Shown piece after piece: positions 1 to 8,942 of a DNA stretch of 64,000 nucleotides. A program made the position numbers and the translations under genes. Position 1 is the first letter of the stretch, and the number at the start of each line of letters is the position of its first letter. Source of the DNA: Marinobacter salicampi (lineage in GTDB: Bacteria > Pseudomonadota > Gammaproteobacteria > Pseudomonadales > Oleiphilaceae); assembly GCF_011074795.1 (NCBI RefSeq), contig NZ_JAAMPF010000012.1:372001-436000 (forward strand), in the 5' to 3' direction. The notes beneath the pieces were generated by a model. The model ran no database searches. It worked only from the letters and a program-made list of their open reading frames with translations, and was not told the origin of the DNA.

Positions 1-1111
1 GCTCTATGGCATCGAGCAGGACCACAAACTCATCGCCGCCCAGGCGGCCGGCGGTATCACCCGTGCGAATACTGCTGGTCAGCCGCGCAGCCACGGCCTG
101 GAGCAACTGGTCACCGATGTCGTGGCCATGGGTGTCGTTAACGGTTTTGAAATCGTTCAGGTCGAGAAACAGCAGTCCCAGACGTGTCTGTTGCCGACGC
201 GCCCGGGCCAGCGCTGTGTGAAAGCGGTCCAGGAACAGGGCCCGGTTGGGCAAGCCGGTGAGCTGATCATGCTGAGCCATGTACTCCAGCCGTACCTGCA
301 TCCGCTTGCGCTCCATCGCCGCCGCCAGCTGCACACCAACAAATTTCAGCAGATCCCTGTCCTGTTCACTGTAGATGGCTGCACTGGAATCACCCTGAAC
401 TGCCAGGGCACCGATCGCTTCTGAATTCAACTCCAGCGGCACCCCAAGGCAACTGAAGCCAGCCAGTCCATCGACATCTGACCGCCCCAGCAAAAGCGGT
501 TTGCCTGTTGCAGCCACCCGCTGGCATACACTTTCGGCGATCGCTCCCTGAAACCGGGCGATAGGCCCATCCCTGCCCATACAGTAGGGGAACACCAATG
601 CCCCGGTGTCCGGTTCAAAGAATGCCAGGGTACAGCTGGTCGCCGGCAGCAGGCTTTCAATCAGTTGATGAACACGCTCAAACAGGCTCGGCAAATCAGC
701 GCTGTTATGGGCTGCTTCGGAGACGGCGTAAAGCGCTGTGCGCATGGACTCCGCATGCTTGCGCAGGCTGATGTCGCGGGCTACCCCGATCCGTACGCCA
801 TCCGCCTCAGACCAGCGTGCAGACCACAGGATATGAGCGATGGTGCCGTCCTTGCGAAGATATCGATTCTCGAAGTGAAGCAGGGACTCACCACTCAGAA
901 CTTCGGAGGCAGAATCCAGGGTTTTGGCCAGGTCCGGCGGATATACGAAATCGAAGATGCGCCTGCCGATCATTTCTTCAGGGGTAAACCCGAAAATACG
1001 CTCACCGGCGGCGCTGACGAACAGAATCTGCCCCTCCCGGTCAACCACACAGATGGCATCGAGGAGAAGATCCGTGAAGCTGGCGAGAGAGGGATTTTCA
1101 TAGGGGCGCAT
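1..1111 (-). CDS. PAS-GAF-GGDEF diguanylate cyclase, C-terminus off the left edge
   Basis: The visible 370 residues of the reverse strand read as a sensor protein making the second messenger cyclic di-GMP. A PAS domain (about residues 10-115, with the typical run F-S-A-A-G-E-R-I-F-G-F) is followed by a GAF-like domain (about 130-275) and the beginning of a GGDEF catalytic domain. The GGDEF motif lies at bases 26-40, and an RxxD inhibitory-site motif (RTGD) sits five residues before it, so the enzyme is probably active and feedback-inhibited. The frame is open to base 1, so the end of the GGDEF domain and any EAL domain are outside. The start ATG at 1111 is the first in frame before the PAS domain. 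No transmembrane segment is visible, so it is likely cytoplasmic. Confidence 0.85.
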   Translation of the reverse strand, partial: MRPYENPSLASFTDLLLDAICVVDREGQILFVSAAGERIFGFTPEEMIGRRIFDFVYPPDLAKTLDSASEVLSGESLLHFENRYLRKDGTIAHILWSARWSEADGVRIGVARDISLRKHAESMRTALYAVSEAAHNSADLPSLFERVHQLIESLLPATSCTLAFFEPDTGALVFPYCMGRDGPIARFQGAIAESVCQRVAATGKPLLLGRSDVDGLAGFSCLGVPLELNSEAIGALAVQGDSSAAIYSEQDRDLLKFVGVQLAAAMERKRMQVRLEYMAQHDQLTGLPNRALFLDRFHTALARARRQQTRLGLLFLDLNDFKTVNDTHGHDIGDQLLQAVAARLTSSIRTGDTAGRLGGDEFVVLLDAIE

Positions 1112-1329
1112 GGAAGGATTATATGGCAATGGCCTTTTTAAGCCAGCGTAAAACCCCTGCCCGGTCAGAGCCGTCTGATCCAGAAGGTCATGGTTTTTGC
1201 GAAGATGTGGCAGACAGTAAGGGCTCTGGGGCGCCATTCCAGTCTGTATCACCCTGACGTCCAGCAACTGTACCGGTCCGTTCCCTGACAGCTGTGCTAG
1301 ATTGATATGTTTTCAGCCGAGGGATCGTA

Positions 1330-2247
1330 ATGGGTACCGCCACACCGGAAGCCACCAAAGGCGCGCTGTTTGGTTTTGGCGCGTACGCCATGTGGGGCTG
1401 TTTTCCGCTGTTTTTCGCGTTGTTCGAAGGCGTACCGGCCTACGAGGTGCTGATTCACCGCATTATCTGGTCAAGTGTCTTCCTGGCTGTAGTGGTTACC
1501 GCATTGCGGCGCTGGCCACTGATCCGCAACGCCCTCGCCCATCCCCGAAAACTCGGCCGGGTACTGGCCTGTGCGGTTCTCATTGCCATCAACTGGGGTC
1601 TGTACATCTACGCTGTCGAAACCCATCGGGTACTGCAGGCCAGCCTTGGCTACTTCCTGACGCCCCTGGTGAATGTGGCCCTGGGCATGCTGGTGCTCGG
1701 GGAACGCATGGTCCGCCTACAGGCCATTGCCGTGGCTCTCGCTGGCGTTGGTATCCTGATGCAGCTGTTCCTGGTGGGCACCGTGCCCTGGATCAGCCTG
1801 GTGCTGGCTGCAAGCTTCGGCACCTATGGCCTGTTTCGCAAGCAGGTAGAGCTTGATGGTTTGTCTGGGCTGTTTGTGGAGACGCTGCTACTGCTGCCCG
1901 TAGGACTGGTGGTCCTGGCGTGGCTTGTGTCAACGGACGTTTCCCATTTTGCCAATGACAGCCGGGCAACGTCCCTGCTGATGGCCAGTGGTATCGTGAC
2001 AGCCCTGCCGTTACTGGCCTTTGCCGGAGCAGCGAGGCGTCTGCGTCTGACGACCCTGGGTTTCCTGATGTACATCAACCCGACCCTGCAGTTCCTGCTC
2101 GCCCTGTGGGTGTTCAATGAACCCCTGGGCAGCATCCAGCTAGCCAGCTTCATTGTGATCTGGACGGCGCTTGCGCTCTACTCCTGGTCTACCTGGCAGT
2201 CAAGCCCGACAGCCATTAGCAGGCGGGCCAGGGCGGGTTTAAGGTGA
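1330..2247 (+). CDS. rarD: RarD-type EamA/DMT permease
   Basis: A 305-residue inner-membrane protein with about ten hydrophobic segments. The N-terminus (G-A-Y-A-M-W-G-C-F-P-L-F-F, then the conserved H-R-I-I-W-S) is characteristic of the RarD subfamily of drug/metabolite transporters. Family members are annotated as chloramphenicol-sensitivity proteins, but the natural substrate is generally unknown. Length agrees with the family (about 300). The ATG at 1330 lies directly before the family-typical start. It stands alone: the GGDEF gene upstream is divergent and the next gene converges on it. The subfamily call is firm; the substrate cannot be inferred. Confidence 0.88.
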   Translation: MGTATPEATKGALFGFGAYAMWGCFPLFFALFEGVPAYEVLIHRIIWSSVFLAVVVTALRRWPLIRNALAHPRKLGRVLACAVLIAINWGLYIYAVETHRVLQASLGYFLTPLVNVALGMLVLGERMVRLQAIAVALAGVGILMQLFLVGTVPWISLVLAASFGTYGLFRKQVELDGLSGLFVETLLLLPVGLVVLAWLVSTDVSHFANDSRATSLLMASGIVTALPLLAFAGAARRLRLTTLGFLMYINPTLQFLLALWVFNEPLGSIQLASFIVIWTALALYSWSTWQSSPTAISRRARAGLR

Positions 2248-2414
2248 GCCCGGTAGATTGCAACCCCGACCCAGTGTGCCGGTGCCGCCCGGCTCAGCGG
2301 TCCCTTAGGCCGCCCGGGCTTGCCCTGGCGTGTTCCGCCCAGGCCCTCTGCGAGCCCTCTCCCATGGCAAGCAGAGGCGGCCTCAGGCTTGGGAAACGGT
2401 CGCATAACTAGCTT

Positions 2415-2732
2415 TCAGAAATCAAAAAGCTCCCCTAACAGACCACCTTTCTTCTTCTTTTGATAGCCACGATTGTCGGCGTACCGGGGCGGCTCACGAT
2501 AATCCCCCCGCCCCTGCGGATACTGGCTCTGGGGTTGGTGTTGGTGCGCCTGTGGCTGTGGCTGCGGCTGCGGCGCCTGGGCTTGCGGCGCAGCGACGGC
2601 CGTACGCTCGATTATCTTGTCCAGTTCACCGCGGTCAAGCCAGACACCCCGACACTTCGGGCAATAGTCGATCTCTATGCCTTGACGATCAGCCATAACC
2701 AGATGCTCATCAATACAGATCGGACATTTCAT
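2415..2732 (-). CDS. TFIIB-type zinc-ribbon protein
   Basis: A 105-residue protein beginning M-K-C-P-I-C, with a second pair C-P-K-C about 20 residues later, followed by R-G-V-W-L-D-R-G-E-L-D. This is the signature of the zf-TFIIB zinc-ribbon family (PF13453-like). The middle is a Gln/Pro/His-rich low-complexity linker, and the tail ends in K-K-K-K-G-G-L-L-G-E-L-F-D-F, a conserved C-terminal patch in such proteins. Cytoplasmic. The zinc ribbon probably binds a protein or nucleic acid, but no function is established for this family. It is transcribed alone, toward the RarD gene. Confidence 0.82.
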   Translation of the reverse strand: MKCPICIDEHLVMADRQGIEIDYCPKCRGVWLDRGELDKIIERTAVAAPQAQAPQPQPQPQAHQHQPQSQYPQGRGDYREPPRYADNRGYQKKKKGGLLGELFDF

Positions 2733-2808
2733 GCTTCATCCCTCGGATATGCGCGAATTCTGAATTTGCCTGATTCACACAAGCCTACTTGAGGATTTAT
2801 AAGGGCAG

Positions 2809-3030
2809 CTACTCAAGCTGCCATTTGACCTGGAATTCAATCTCTTCCTCGTCGTCAGACCGTTCGTGCTCAACCGTAAACTCTGCCCTCACAGGCACAT
2901 AAATACGTTCGCCTGCAATCTGTATGTCAAATCGCTCACCCTTTTCAATAGCGTCCGCAAGGCGACGCAGTTTGGCCACAAATTCCGCCTTCGGGTAACC
3001 CTTTTCTATATCTCTTTCTGGCTTTGACAT
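2809..3030 (-). CDS. amphi-Trp domain protein
   Basis: A 73-residue acidic protein whose C-terminus (I-Y-V-P-V-R-A-E-F-T-V-E-H-E, then E-I-E-F-Q-V-K-W-Q-L) matches the amphi-Trp domain family. These are small, all-beta-like proteins of unknown function found in proteobacteria and archaea. The start is taken at the ATG at 3030, giving M-S-K-P-E-R-D. A GTG at 3048 would add six residues, but no ribosome-binding site favours it. It reads in the same direction as the zinc-ribbon gene, 76 bp upstream of it, so they may be co-transcribed. Confidence 0.75.
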   Translation of the reverse strand: MSKPERDIEKGYPKAEFVAKLRRLADAIEKGERFDIQIAGERIYVPVRAEFTVEHERSDDEEEIEFQVKWQLE

Positions 3031-3128
3031 GGTTTTTATCACGCTCACTGTGGTGGGAATTTCAGCTTAGCAGATCCTGGAAAAATGTAACGAATCGTTG
3101 CCAGCAGGCTCCGGTTTGCACAAGCGGG

Positions 3129-3548
3129 TCAGGTTCCGTCTCCGGGAAAGCGGTCCTTTTCATCCGGTGACAGCACCCTGCCCTGCGTCCTCTTACCAAA
3201 CAGGCGGTAGCGGCGTCGGGCAAAGGCTCGGTAAAACCAATCACGGAAAGCCCGGGGAAGAATGCGGAAGACATTTAACAGCCACCAGAAGCCGTCCAGG
3301 TCCCGGGTTATTTCCAGTACTGCGTCGGTGCGAAGGTAGCAGCGCCCCTCCTTGATCAGAACCAGGGTGTCCACGCCCGCTTCACTACCCTGCTCTATGC
3401 CATGGTTCGACATGAGCTCCCGGGCCAGCTTCGACTGAACAGGCACAAACGCAAACCGCTTCTCAGGGTCCCGTGCAATGATAAAATTCACAGCGCCGTT
3501 GCAGAAATTGCAGACACCATCAAAGATGACAATATAGCGAGTGTCCAT
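3129..3548 (-). CDS. DCC-family (DUF393) thiol-disulfide oxidoreductase-like protein
   Basis: The protein begins near its diagnostic motif F-D-G-V-C-N-F-C-N, which contains the D-x-x-C-x-x-C that names the DCC family. The C-x-x-C pair resembles a thioredoxin active site, and members are annotated as putative thiol-disulfide oxidoreductases. No signal peptide is visible, so it is probably cytoplasmic. The ATG at 3548 (M-D-T-R-Y-I-V) is preferred because it places the motif near the N-terminus as in the family. In-frame ATGs at 3575 and 3572 and a TTG at 3602, next to the stop of the preceding gene, are alternatives. It is the third gene of a tight operon with the CocE hydrolase and the ATP-grasp protein. 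Confidence 0.82.
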   Translation of the reverse strand: MDTRYIVIFDGVCNFCNGAVNFIIARDPEKRFAFVPVQSKLARELMSNHGIEQGSEAGVDTLVLIKEGRCYLRTDAVLEITRDLDGFWWLLNVFRILPRAFRDWFYRAFARRRYRLFGKRTQGRVLSPDEKDRFPGDGT

Positions 3549-3604
3549 GTGCAATCCGTTTCTGTGGCTCATCATTTCCGGTAGCACCAGCGGACGCCCC
3601 AAGG

Positions 3605-5638
3605 TCAGACCAGGTCGCGGGGAATGGTAAAATCCCAGCAGTCGCTGAAAATTCGGCGCTCCCCTTCGTAGGCATCCAAGTAGCCATGTAGAAAGAAATT
3701 ATCCTGGTCCGATGTCATGATTGTACGCGTGTAGGTTTCTATGGCCCATCCGTCACGTCGCAGCCCCAGGGTCCATTCAGTTTCCCCGCGAATAGAGTCG
3801 AAGTCATCAGCAACGGAGCTATAACGCTCCACCGAGCGCCGTGTGACCTCCAGGTTGATGTCATCAACCCGAAAGGTGCCATCGTCGTTTATCACCTCCA
3901 GGGTTGAGCGGTCGGTAGCCAGGTCCCGATGGACATACCAATTGTTGTGAACCGGCTCGAGCATTGTGACGGGTTCCGGTGCCGTGCCAACGACTGGCCG
4001 GTCCAGAGGATGGCTACCTACCCTTTCTTCTGCTTCACGCCGTGGTAGATGAAGGCAGCTGCCCCGGTCGTAGAAGGTCAGGCGGACCGCCTCCGGCGGT
4101 GGCCAGGCCAGGGGCCAATAGGAAGTGGAAAGCGACACACGCAGCCGGTGGCCAATCGGAAAGACATGGCCTATGTCGTTGAGCTTGAGGCTGACTGTGT
4201 AACGCCGTCCAGGCTCAAGTGCGGCCGGATTTTCGTCGCTGTCACGATGGGTAAGATTGAGAAGGCCATAGGTCACCCTTGTCGCCTTGTCATCCGGTGC
4301 TACATCCGAGAGCCGGGCAACCACCATGGCCACCGGCCTGTCTGCCGACAGCTCCAGCTCCACCTCGGGACTGCCGAGTATTTCCAGAGTTTCGGTTAGC
4401 GGATCACTGTCCAGCGTCAGAGCACCACCGTCGTCTTCACGCTGGTCATGGGCAAGGTCCGGCCCCTTGGCATAAGAGCACCATTTGCCAGCAAACAGAC
4501 CGCAGGTTAAGGGAGACTGGACCGATCGGGCAGCGTCTTTATCGGGCCTCGCTCCATCCGAAACGACCGAAACGAGCTTGGCCCCGCTGAACCGGAACCG
4601 CCGGGTCTGTATCCCTGGCGATGGCCATGCCGGCTCTCCGACCCAGCGACCGGGACGATGACGGTAGCGGGTGGTCGGGGGTATGCTGTCCTGCATCCAG
4701 GCGTTCAGCATGGGCTCTGAAGTAACACCTGTATCATGCCCTTTCAGCCACTGATCCCACCAACGTACACACTCATGGAGGAAATCCATCGCCGGCCCTG
4801 GCTCGCCCATGTGCGGATACTTATGGCTCCAGGGTCCGACAAACCCACGACGAGGCACTTCAAGCTGGTTCAGGAGGCGAAACACGGCGTTGGAATAGCC
4901 GTCTGCCCAGCCACTGGCGGCCATGACCGGTATCTGGATCCGGGAAAAATCCTCACACACAGAGCCGTGCTTCCAGTAACTGTCACGATGCTGATGCTGC
5001 ATCCATTTGGCCAGCCAGAATCCGCTGTTCTTCAGCCGATCCTGCCACATATCGTACCAGCGCTTCCCGACCACGTCCGGGTCCGGCGGCAGGGAATTGA
5101 TTGCGAACATGGTCGACGCCCAGGACAGGTTATCGCCCAGAACACAGCCACCCATGTAGTGCACATCGTCAGCATAGCGGTCATCGGTGGAGCAGGCGGT
5201 CACGATCGCCTTCAGTTCAGGTGGCTGGCGCGCAGCCAGCTGCAGACCGTTGAAGCCACCCCAGGATATGCCAATGACTCCCACCGAACCGTCGCACCAG
5301 GGCTGGCTTGCAAGCCACTTGAGGACATCTTCGCCGTCGGTCAGCTCCTGCTCCAGGTACTCGTCGGTCAGCACACCTTCGGAATCACCGCTGCCCCGTA
5401 AGTCCACCCGTATGGCGGCATAGCCGTGGCCGGCAAAGTAAGGGTGCATGGTGGTGTCCCGGCGGACGGTGCCGTCCCGGCGCCGGTAGGGAATGTACTC
5501 CAGGATCGCGGGAACGGGCGCCCGCTCGGCGCCCTCGGGAAGCCAGGCACGGGCTGCCAGGCAGGTCCCGTCCCGCGTGGGAATCCACAGGGGATCCTCG
5601 CGCTGGTAACGATGGGGCAAGTCGTCGATGACCTCCAT
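3605..5638 (-). CDS. CocE/NonD-family hydrolase
   Basis: A 677-residue alpha/beta hydrolase of the X-Pro dipeptidyl-peptidase/cocaine esterase type. The nucleophile elbow G-I-S-W-G-G puts the catalytic Ser at about residue 125. The Asp is in S-G-W-A-D-G (about 246) and the His in G-P-W-S-H-K-Y-P-H (about 272-276). The C-terminal third is the usual jelly-roll domain, and the length fits the family (about 560-680). Members hydrolyse esters or amides; the substrate here is unknown. No signal peptide is seen. A clear AAAGGAGGTG ribosome-binding site precedes the ATG at 5638. It follows the ATP-grasp gene by 44 bp and precedes the DCC gene, suggesting a ligase-hydrolase pair acting on one amide- or ester-linked compound. 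Confidence 0.88.
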   Translation of the reverse strand: MEVIDDLPHRYQREDPLWIPTRDGTCLAARAWLPEGAERAPVPAILEYIPYRRRDGTVRRDTTMHPYFAGHGYAAIRVDLRGSGDSEGVLTDEYLEQELTDGEDVLKWLASQPWCDGSVGVIGISWGGFNGLQLAARQPPELKAIVTACSTDDRYADDVHYMGGCVLGDNLSWASTMFAINSLPPDPDVVGKRWYDMWQDRLKNSGFWLAKWMQHQHRDSYWKHGSVCEDFSRIQIPVMAASGWADGYSNAVFRLLNQLEVPRRGFVGPWSHKYPHMGEPGPAMDFLHECVRWWDQWLKGHDTGVTSEPMLNAWMQDSIPPTTRYRHRPGRWVGEPAWPSPGIQTRRFRFSGAKLVSVVSDGARPDKDAARSVQSPLTCGLFAGKWCSYAKGPDLAHDQREDDGGALTLDSDPLTETLEILGSPEVELELSADRPVAMVVARLSDVAPDDKATRVTYGLLNLTHRDSDENPAALEPGRRYTVSLKLNDIGHVFPIGHRLRVSLSTSYWPLAWPPPEAVRLTFYDRGSCLHLPRREAEERVGSHPLDRPVVGTAPEPVTMLEPVHNNWYVHRDLATDRSTLEVINDDGTFRVDDINLEVTRRSVERYSSVADDFDSIRGETEWTLGLRRDGWAIETYTRTIMTSDQDNFFLHGYLDAYEGERRIFSDCWDFTIPRDLV

Positions 5639-5682
5639 GCTGCACCACCTCCTTTATTGCCGCATTCGGGGATGAACGAACC

Positions 5683-6978
5683 TCAGGACTCGTTCACCGG
5701 CGAAAACCGGAACGGCAGGTTATCAATACAGAACCGCTCCTTTTCCATGAGCTCCTCCTCGCTGTCTGCGCCGAGAAATAGGTCGGCGATCTCATAGGAG
5801 TAGGAGTCGCGATGGAGCAGATCCGAGAGCCGTGCTCCTGGCCGGGCCTTGATCTCGACCCGGCTGCCGGGCAATTCCGTTTTCACCCGCTCAATGTCCT
5901 TCGCTTCAGGGACAGCTTCCACCCACTTGTCTTCAAACTCGCGCTCCATGAACTTGGCCGCCAGACGGAAACTCCCTTCGCCTTCAGGCAACCGCGGCTC
6001 CAGTCCGATCGCAACATCAACCATGACCTGCAGATGGGAAGCCCCGTCCACCAGTTCGAACAGGGGCGTATGGGACCGCGACAGGCGACTGTTGATCTCA
6101 AGCAGCCAGAGGCGGTCGTTGCCCTCCTCATAGTAAAACTCGACGTTGAACGGAGCGTTGTCATAGCCAATCCCGGCCATCAGTTTCCGTGCGATCTCCA
6201 CCATCCGGTCGGTAACACTTTTCGGCAACCGGGAAGGGTACTGGTAGCGGGAGAAAACTGAACGGAAGTGCTCATGATGTATGGAGTCGATGATGCCGTA
6301 AACCCGGGTTTCACCGTTGTATACATAACCTTCGAGGGTGCACTGGTACGCTTCGGGAATGATCGCCTCAGCGATACAGGTGTAGCCATCAGCCTTCTCC
6401 AGCCAGTCCGGCGTCTCGGCCCGCTGGAGGAATTCGTTGAAGGGTTTGCCAATGGCGCCGATACCGCGGCGGATCTTTTGTAGCGCCTGGCAGTATTCCT
6501 TAGCATCGTTGATCCTGAACCCAAGCTTGGAAGAATGGCCTTTCACCGGTTTTATCCAGAACGGGAACTCCAGCGGGATGGCCTCCATGGCGTCATCCGC
6601 AAAGGGATTGACCAGTTCGAATGATGGCACTGTTTCAGGCGCAATGTCTGCCTGCAGGCAACGGCTCCAGTACTTGTGCTCACACTTGAGAACCGCCTCA
6701 AGCTTTGCACCAGGCAAGTCCCTGGGCTGCCGCAGGAGTGGGAGTAATGTGCTGGAGGGAAAATCCCACGCACTGACGATCGCATCGACCGAACCGGTAA
6801 ATTCATCCAGGGTCTGCTCAGCCTGCTGCAGAAGTCCGGGAATATCGTAGTCGTCTGTGTGTACGACCTCATCAAGTGGGAGAAGCGGGTGAAAACGGAA
6901 TTCCTGAGCCCGGGGCAGCCCTTCTAGCTGGTCCTGGACGAACTTGTCCATTCCGATGACGAAGACGTTGTAGGGCAT
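5683..6978 (-). CDS. ATP-grasp domain protein (putative ligase)
   Basis: A 431-residue protein with a Rossmann-like N-terminus and a central ATP-grasp fold. The visible signs are F-P-F-W-I-K-P-V-K-G-H-S-S-K-L-G (ATP-binding lysine and loop, about residue 140), the acidic strand around Y-T-C-I-A-E-A-I-I-P, and the metal-binding tail N-V-E-F-Y-Y-E...L-W-L-L-E-I-N-S-R-L-S (about 290). These enzymes join a carboxylate to an amine or thiol using ATP. The resemblance is to carboxylase/peptide-ligase-type members and no specific substrate is recognisable. AAGGAG lies at good spacing before the ATG at 6978. It is the first gene of the ATP-grasp / CocE / DCC operon, so a joint pathway is likely but unproved. 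Confidence 0.82.
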   Translation of the reverse strand: MPYNVFVIGMDKFVQDQLEGLPRAQEFRFHPLLPLDEVVHTDDYDIPGLLQQAEQTLDEFTGSVDAIVSAWDFPSSTLLPLLRQPRDLPGAKLEAVLKCEHKYWSRCLQADIAPETVPSFELVNPFADDAMEAIPLEFPFWIKPVKGHSSKLGFRINDAKEYCQALQKIRRGIGAIGKPFNEFLQRAETPDWLEKADGYTCIAEAIIPEAYQCTLEGYVYNGETRVYGIIDSIHHEHFRSVFSRYQYPSRLPKSVTDRMVEIARKLMAGIGYDNAPFNVEFYYEEGNDRLWLLEINSRLSRSHTPLFELVDGASHLQVMVDVAIGLEPRLPEGEGSFRLAAKFMEREFEDKWVEAVPEAKDIERVKTELPGSRVEIKARPGARLSDLLHRDSYSYEIADLFLGADSEEELMEKERFCIDNLPFRFSPVNES

Positions 6979-7105
6979 GGACGGCTCCTTCTGTCAACAT
7001 GGCCTTCGGAACACCATCTGTTCCTGATACCGCTCCTCTAGAAAAACAAATTCCCGGGCCATGAGCAAGGATAACCGGGCTCTGGAAACGGCCGATTTTC
7101 CGGAT

Positions 7106-7137
7106 TAAAAACGCACCGGTCACCAGACCGGCGCGTT
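7106..7137 (-). terminator. Rho-independent terminator of the LysR gene
   Basis: On the reverse strand an 11-bp near-perfect stem (7137-7127 with 7120-7110, one wobble) closes a 6-base loop and is followed by a run of five T. It sits about 45 bases after the LysR stop codon and upstream of the ATP-grasp gene, separating the two transcripts. Confidence 0.75.
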
Positions 7138-7183
7138 CAGGGTTCTGCAGCGGCTAATTTGCAGTAAGGCAGGCGCATCCATC

Positions 7184-8161
7184 TTATCGATCAAGCTGAG
7201 AGGGGCTTGGTAGCGGGCCGGCAAGGCGCTGTTTCTGGGCCCGGATGGCTTCAGTCAGAAAGTCCATCAACGCATGGATCCTCACAACCCCACGCAGGTC
7301 CGGATGCATCAGAAACCACAGGCCGTATTCCAGTTCGGGGATGGGGCTTGTGAGTTGCACGATGTCTGGCTCTCCATCCGCCAGGTAGCAGGGCATGACC
7401 GCCAGCCCCATGCCAGAGCGGATAGCGCTGAGAATGCTGACCAGGGTATCGACGCGGTAGACGCAGGCTTCTTTTAACTGGTTGGTGTCCATCCACTGGT
7501 CCAGGGCCGAGTCCTGCAGGCGCGGGCCGGCGCCGATCCAGGGCTGGCCGGCCAGGCTTTCGATGGGGGCACCCGGTTTCAGACCGAAGCTGCGGTGGCC
7601 GTAAACGGCCTGACCAATGGTGGCCAGCGGCCGGCCGATGAGGTTCTCAGGAGGCCGGTTGGACGGACGAATGGCGACATCGGCCTCCCTGCGAGTGAGG
7701 TTGAACAACTGGTTGGATACGGCAACGTCCAGCACTATGCGTGGGTATTTATGCCGGAATTCTGTAAACAGTGGCGCCAAAAGACCCATCAGCAGAGAGT
7801 CAGTTGTGGTCGCCCAGATCTCTCCGCTGGGCTCCAGGTCGCGGCCGGCGACCTTACGTTCAGCTGCAAGGGCCGCCTCGTCCATAATCCTGGCAGTTTC
7901 AGCCAGCTCTTCCCCGGCCAGGGTTGGCCGGTAGCCGGTGCGGCTCCTCTCGAAGAGAGTAACGCCCAGACGCTGCTCGATCTCACCTATCCGGCGAAAA
8001 ACCGTCGCGTGGCTGACGCTCAGGGACCTTGCGGCGCCGGACAAAGAGCCTGAGGTGGCTATCGCAAGAATGGTCTCAAAGTCATTCCATGCCAGATGAC
8101 TCCGTGTTCTGGCTGGCTTCAAGTTCGTATTTCCAGCGAGAATACCTGTTCGTTTTTGCAA
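7184..8161 (-). CDS. LysR-family transcriptional regulator
   Basis: The N-terminal winged helix-turn-helix (about residues 25-85: F-E-T-I-L-A-I-A-T-S-G-S-L-S-G-A-A, then V-F-R-R-I-G-E-I-E-Q-R-L-G) is typical of LysR regulators. An effector domain of about 200 residues follows. Total length is about 325, normal for the family. No ATG lies before the helix-turn-helix. Candidate starts are TTG at 8161 and a TTG 13 codons later that has GGAA suitably upstream, so the true protein may be about 312 residues. It faces a small gene of unknown function across about 120 bp, the usual arrangement for a LysR regulator and its target. The ligand is unknown. Confidence 0.88.
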   Translation of the reverse strand: MQKRTGILAGNTNLKPARTRSHLAWNDFETILAIATSGSLSGAARSLSVSHATVFRRIGEIEQRLGVTLFERSRTGYRPTLAGEELAETARIMDEAALAAERKVAGRDLEPSGEIWATTTDSLLMGLLAPLFTEFRHKYPRIVLDVAVSNQLFNLTRREADVAIRPSNRPPENLIGRPLATIGQAVYGHRSFGLKPGAPIESLAGQPWIGAGPRLQDSALDQWMDTNQLKEACVYRVDTLVSILSAIRSGMGLAVMPCYLADGEPDIVQLTSPIPELEYGLWFLMHPDLRGVVRIHALMDFLTEAIRAQKQRLAGPLPSPSQLDR

Positions 8162-8279
8162 AGTCTGTACTCATATTTAGGGAATACCTTGCAGTATAGA
8201 ACAGGATTAGCATGTACCTGAACCCATGAAATGACAATGCACCTGGGGTCCCAGGGGCAATATGAGGGAGGTCAGATAC

Positions 8280-8519
8280 ATGATGATTTCAGGTGAAGCA
8301 CATTACGGTAACGGCGACAGCTCTTTGTTCCGCCAGCCAGACACGGTCGTTGATGAACGGAATGTCGACGGATCTCCCAAGGGCACCATCCCGAACAGGT
8401 ATCGGGATGGGCTGGGTGGCATCAACCTGGAGCAGGTGAGGCAGGATCAGCGCCAGGCCCGGCGCGATGTGGTTCGGGGCATGCTACGGCGCCTTCTGAA
8501 TCTGCGGCGCCGGCACTGA
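8280..8519 (+). CDS. Small basic protein of unknown function
   Basis: A 79-residue reading frame with a strong ribosome-binding site (GGGAGG, eight bases before the ATG at 8280). The N-terminal half is polar and contains G-N-G-D-S-S-L-F-R-Q-P-D. The last 20 residues are very arginine-rich (R-R-D-V-V-R-G-M-L-R-R-L-L-N-L-R-R-R-H), suggesting binding to nucleic acid or an acidic surface. No family was recognised. An upstream in-frame start at 8262 lacks this site and is not used. The gene is divergent from the LysR regulator and may be its target. Support is the ribosome-binding site and position only. Confidence 0.5.
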   Translation: MMISGEAHYGNGDSSLFRQPDTVVDERNVDGSPKGTIPNRYRDGLGGINLEQVRQDQRQARRDVVRGMLRRLLNLRRRH

Positions 8520-8543
8520 CAAGCCAGGGGATGAAAGCACTCG

Positions 8544-8942
8544 CTATGATTCGGAGGCTTTGATATCGCTGGCAGAAGGCAGGTTGCCCCCCAACATGTT
8601 TTCAACCACTGCCGCGTTGTAGAAGGCTTCGACGGTCTGGATCTTGTCGTCACGGACACGGAACCAGACCGCAAGCCGCACATCGCCGATCGGTTCGAAG
8701 TTGGTCCGGTAATCCAGGATCGCGAACACGTGCTCGCCGTCGGCGCCGAGCTGACGGACGATCAGGTCTTTCTGGATAGCCGCCATGCCAAACTGGTAAG
8801 CCATCATGTCGTCGGGACTGAGGAAATGCATGTTGGGCCCGACATATTCAAAGCCTTCAGCAACCAGCAAGGTCTTTGCCTCATCAAAACGCTGGTCATG
8901 AATGTCAGCGATGAACTGCGCCACGATGTCTTTTGGCTGCAT
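8544..8942 (-). CDS. SnoaL-like / NTF2-family protein
   Basis: A 132-residue protein with the cone-shaped NTF2-like fold signature: an N-terminal helix (D-I-V-A-Q-F-I-A-D-I-H-D-Q-R-F-D-E-A-K-T-L-L), a G-P-N-M-H-F-L-S-P-D-D segment and beta strands ending in V-W-F-R-V-R-D-D-K-I-Q-T-V-E-A-F-Y-N. The family contains polyketide cyclases, isomerases and many small-molecule-binding proteins, so the activity cannot be named. Cytoplasmic. It is encoded alone, converging on the small basic protein gene with a 24-bp gap. Confidence 0.8.
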   Translation of the reverse strand: MQPKDIVAQFIADIHDQRFDEAKTLLVAEGFEYVGPNMHFLSPDDMMAYQFGMAAIQKDLIVRQLGADGEHVFAILDYRTNFEPIGDVRLAVWFRVRDDKIQTVEAFYNAAVVENMLGGNLPSASDIKASES

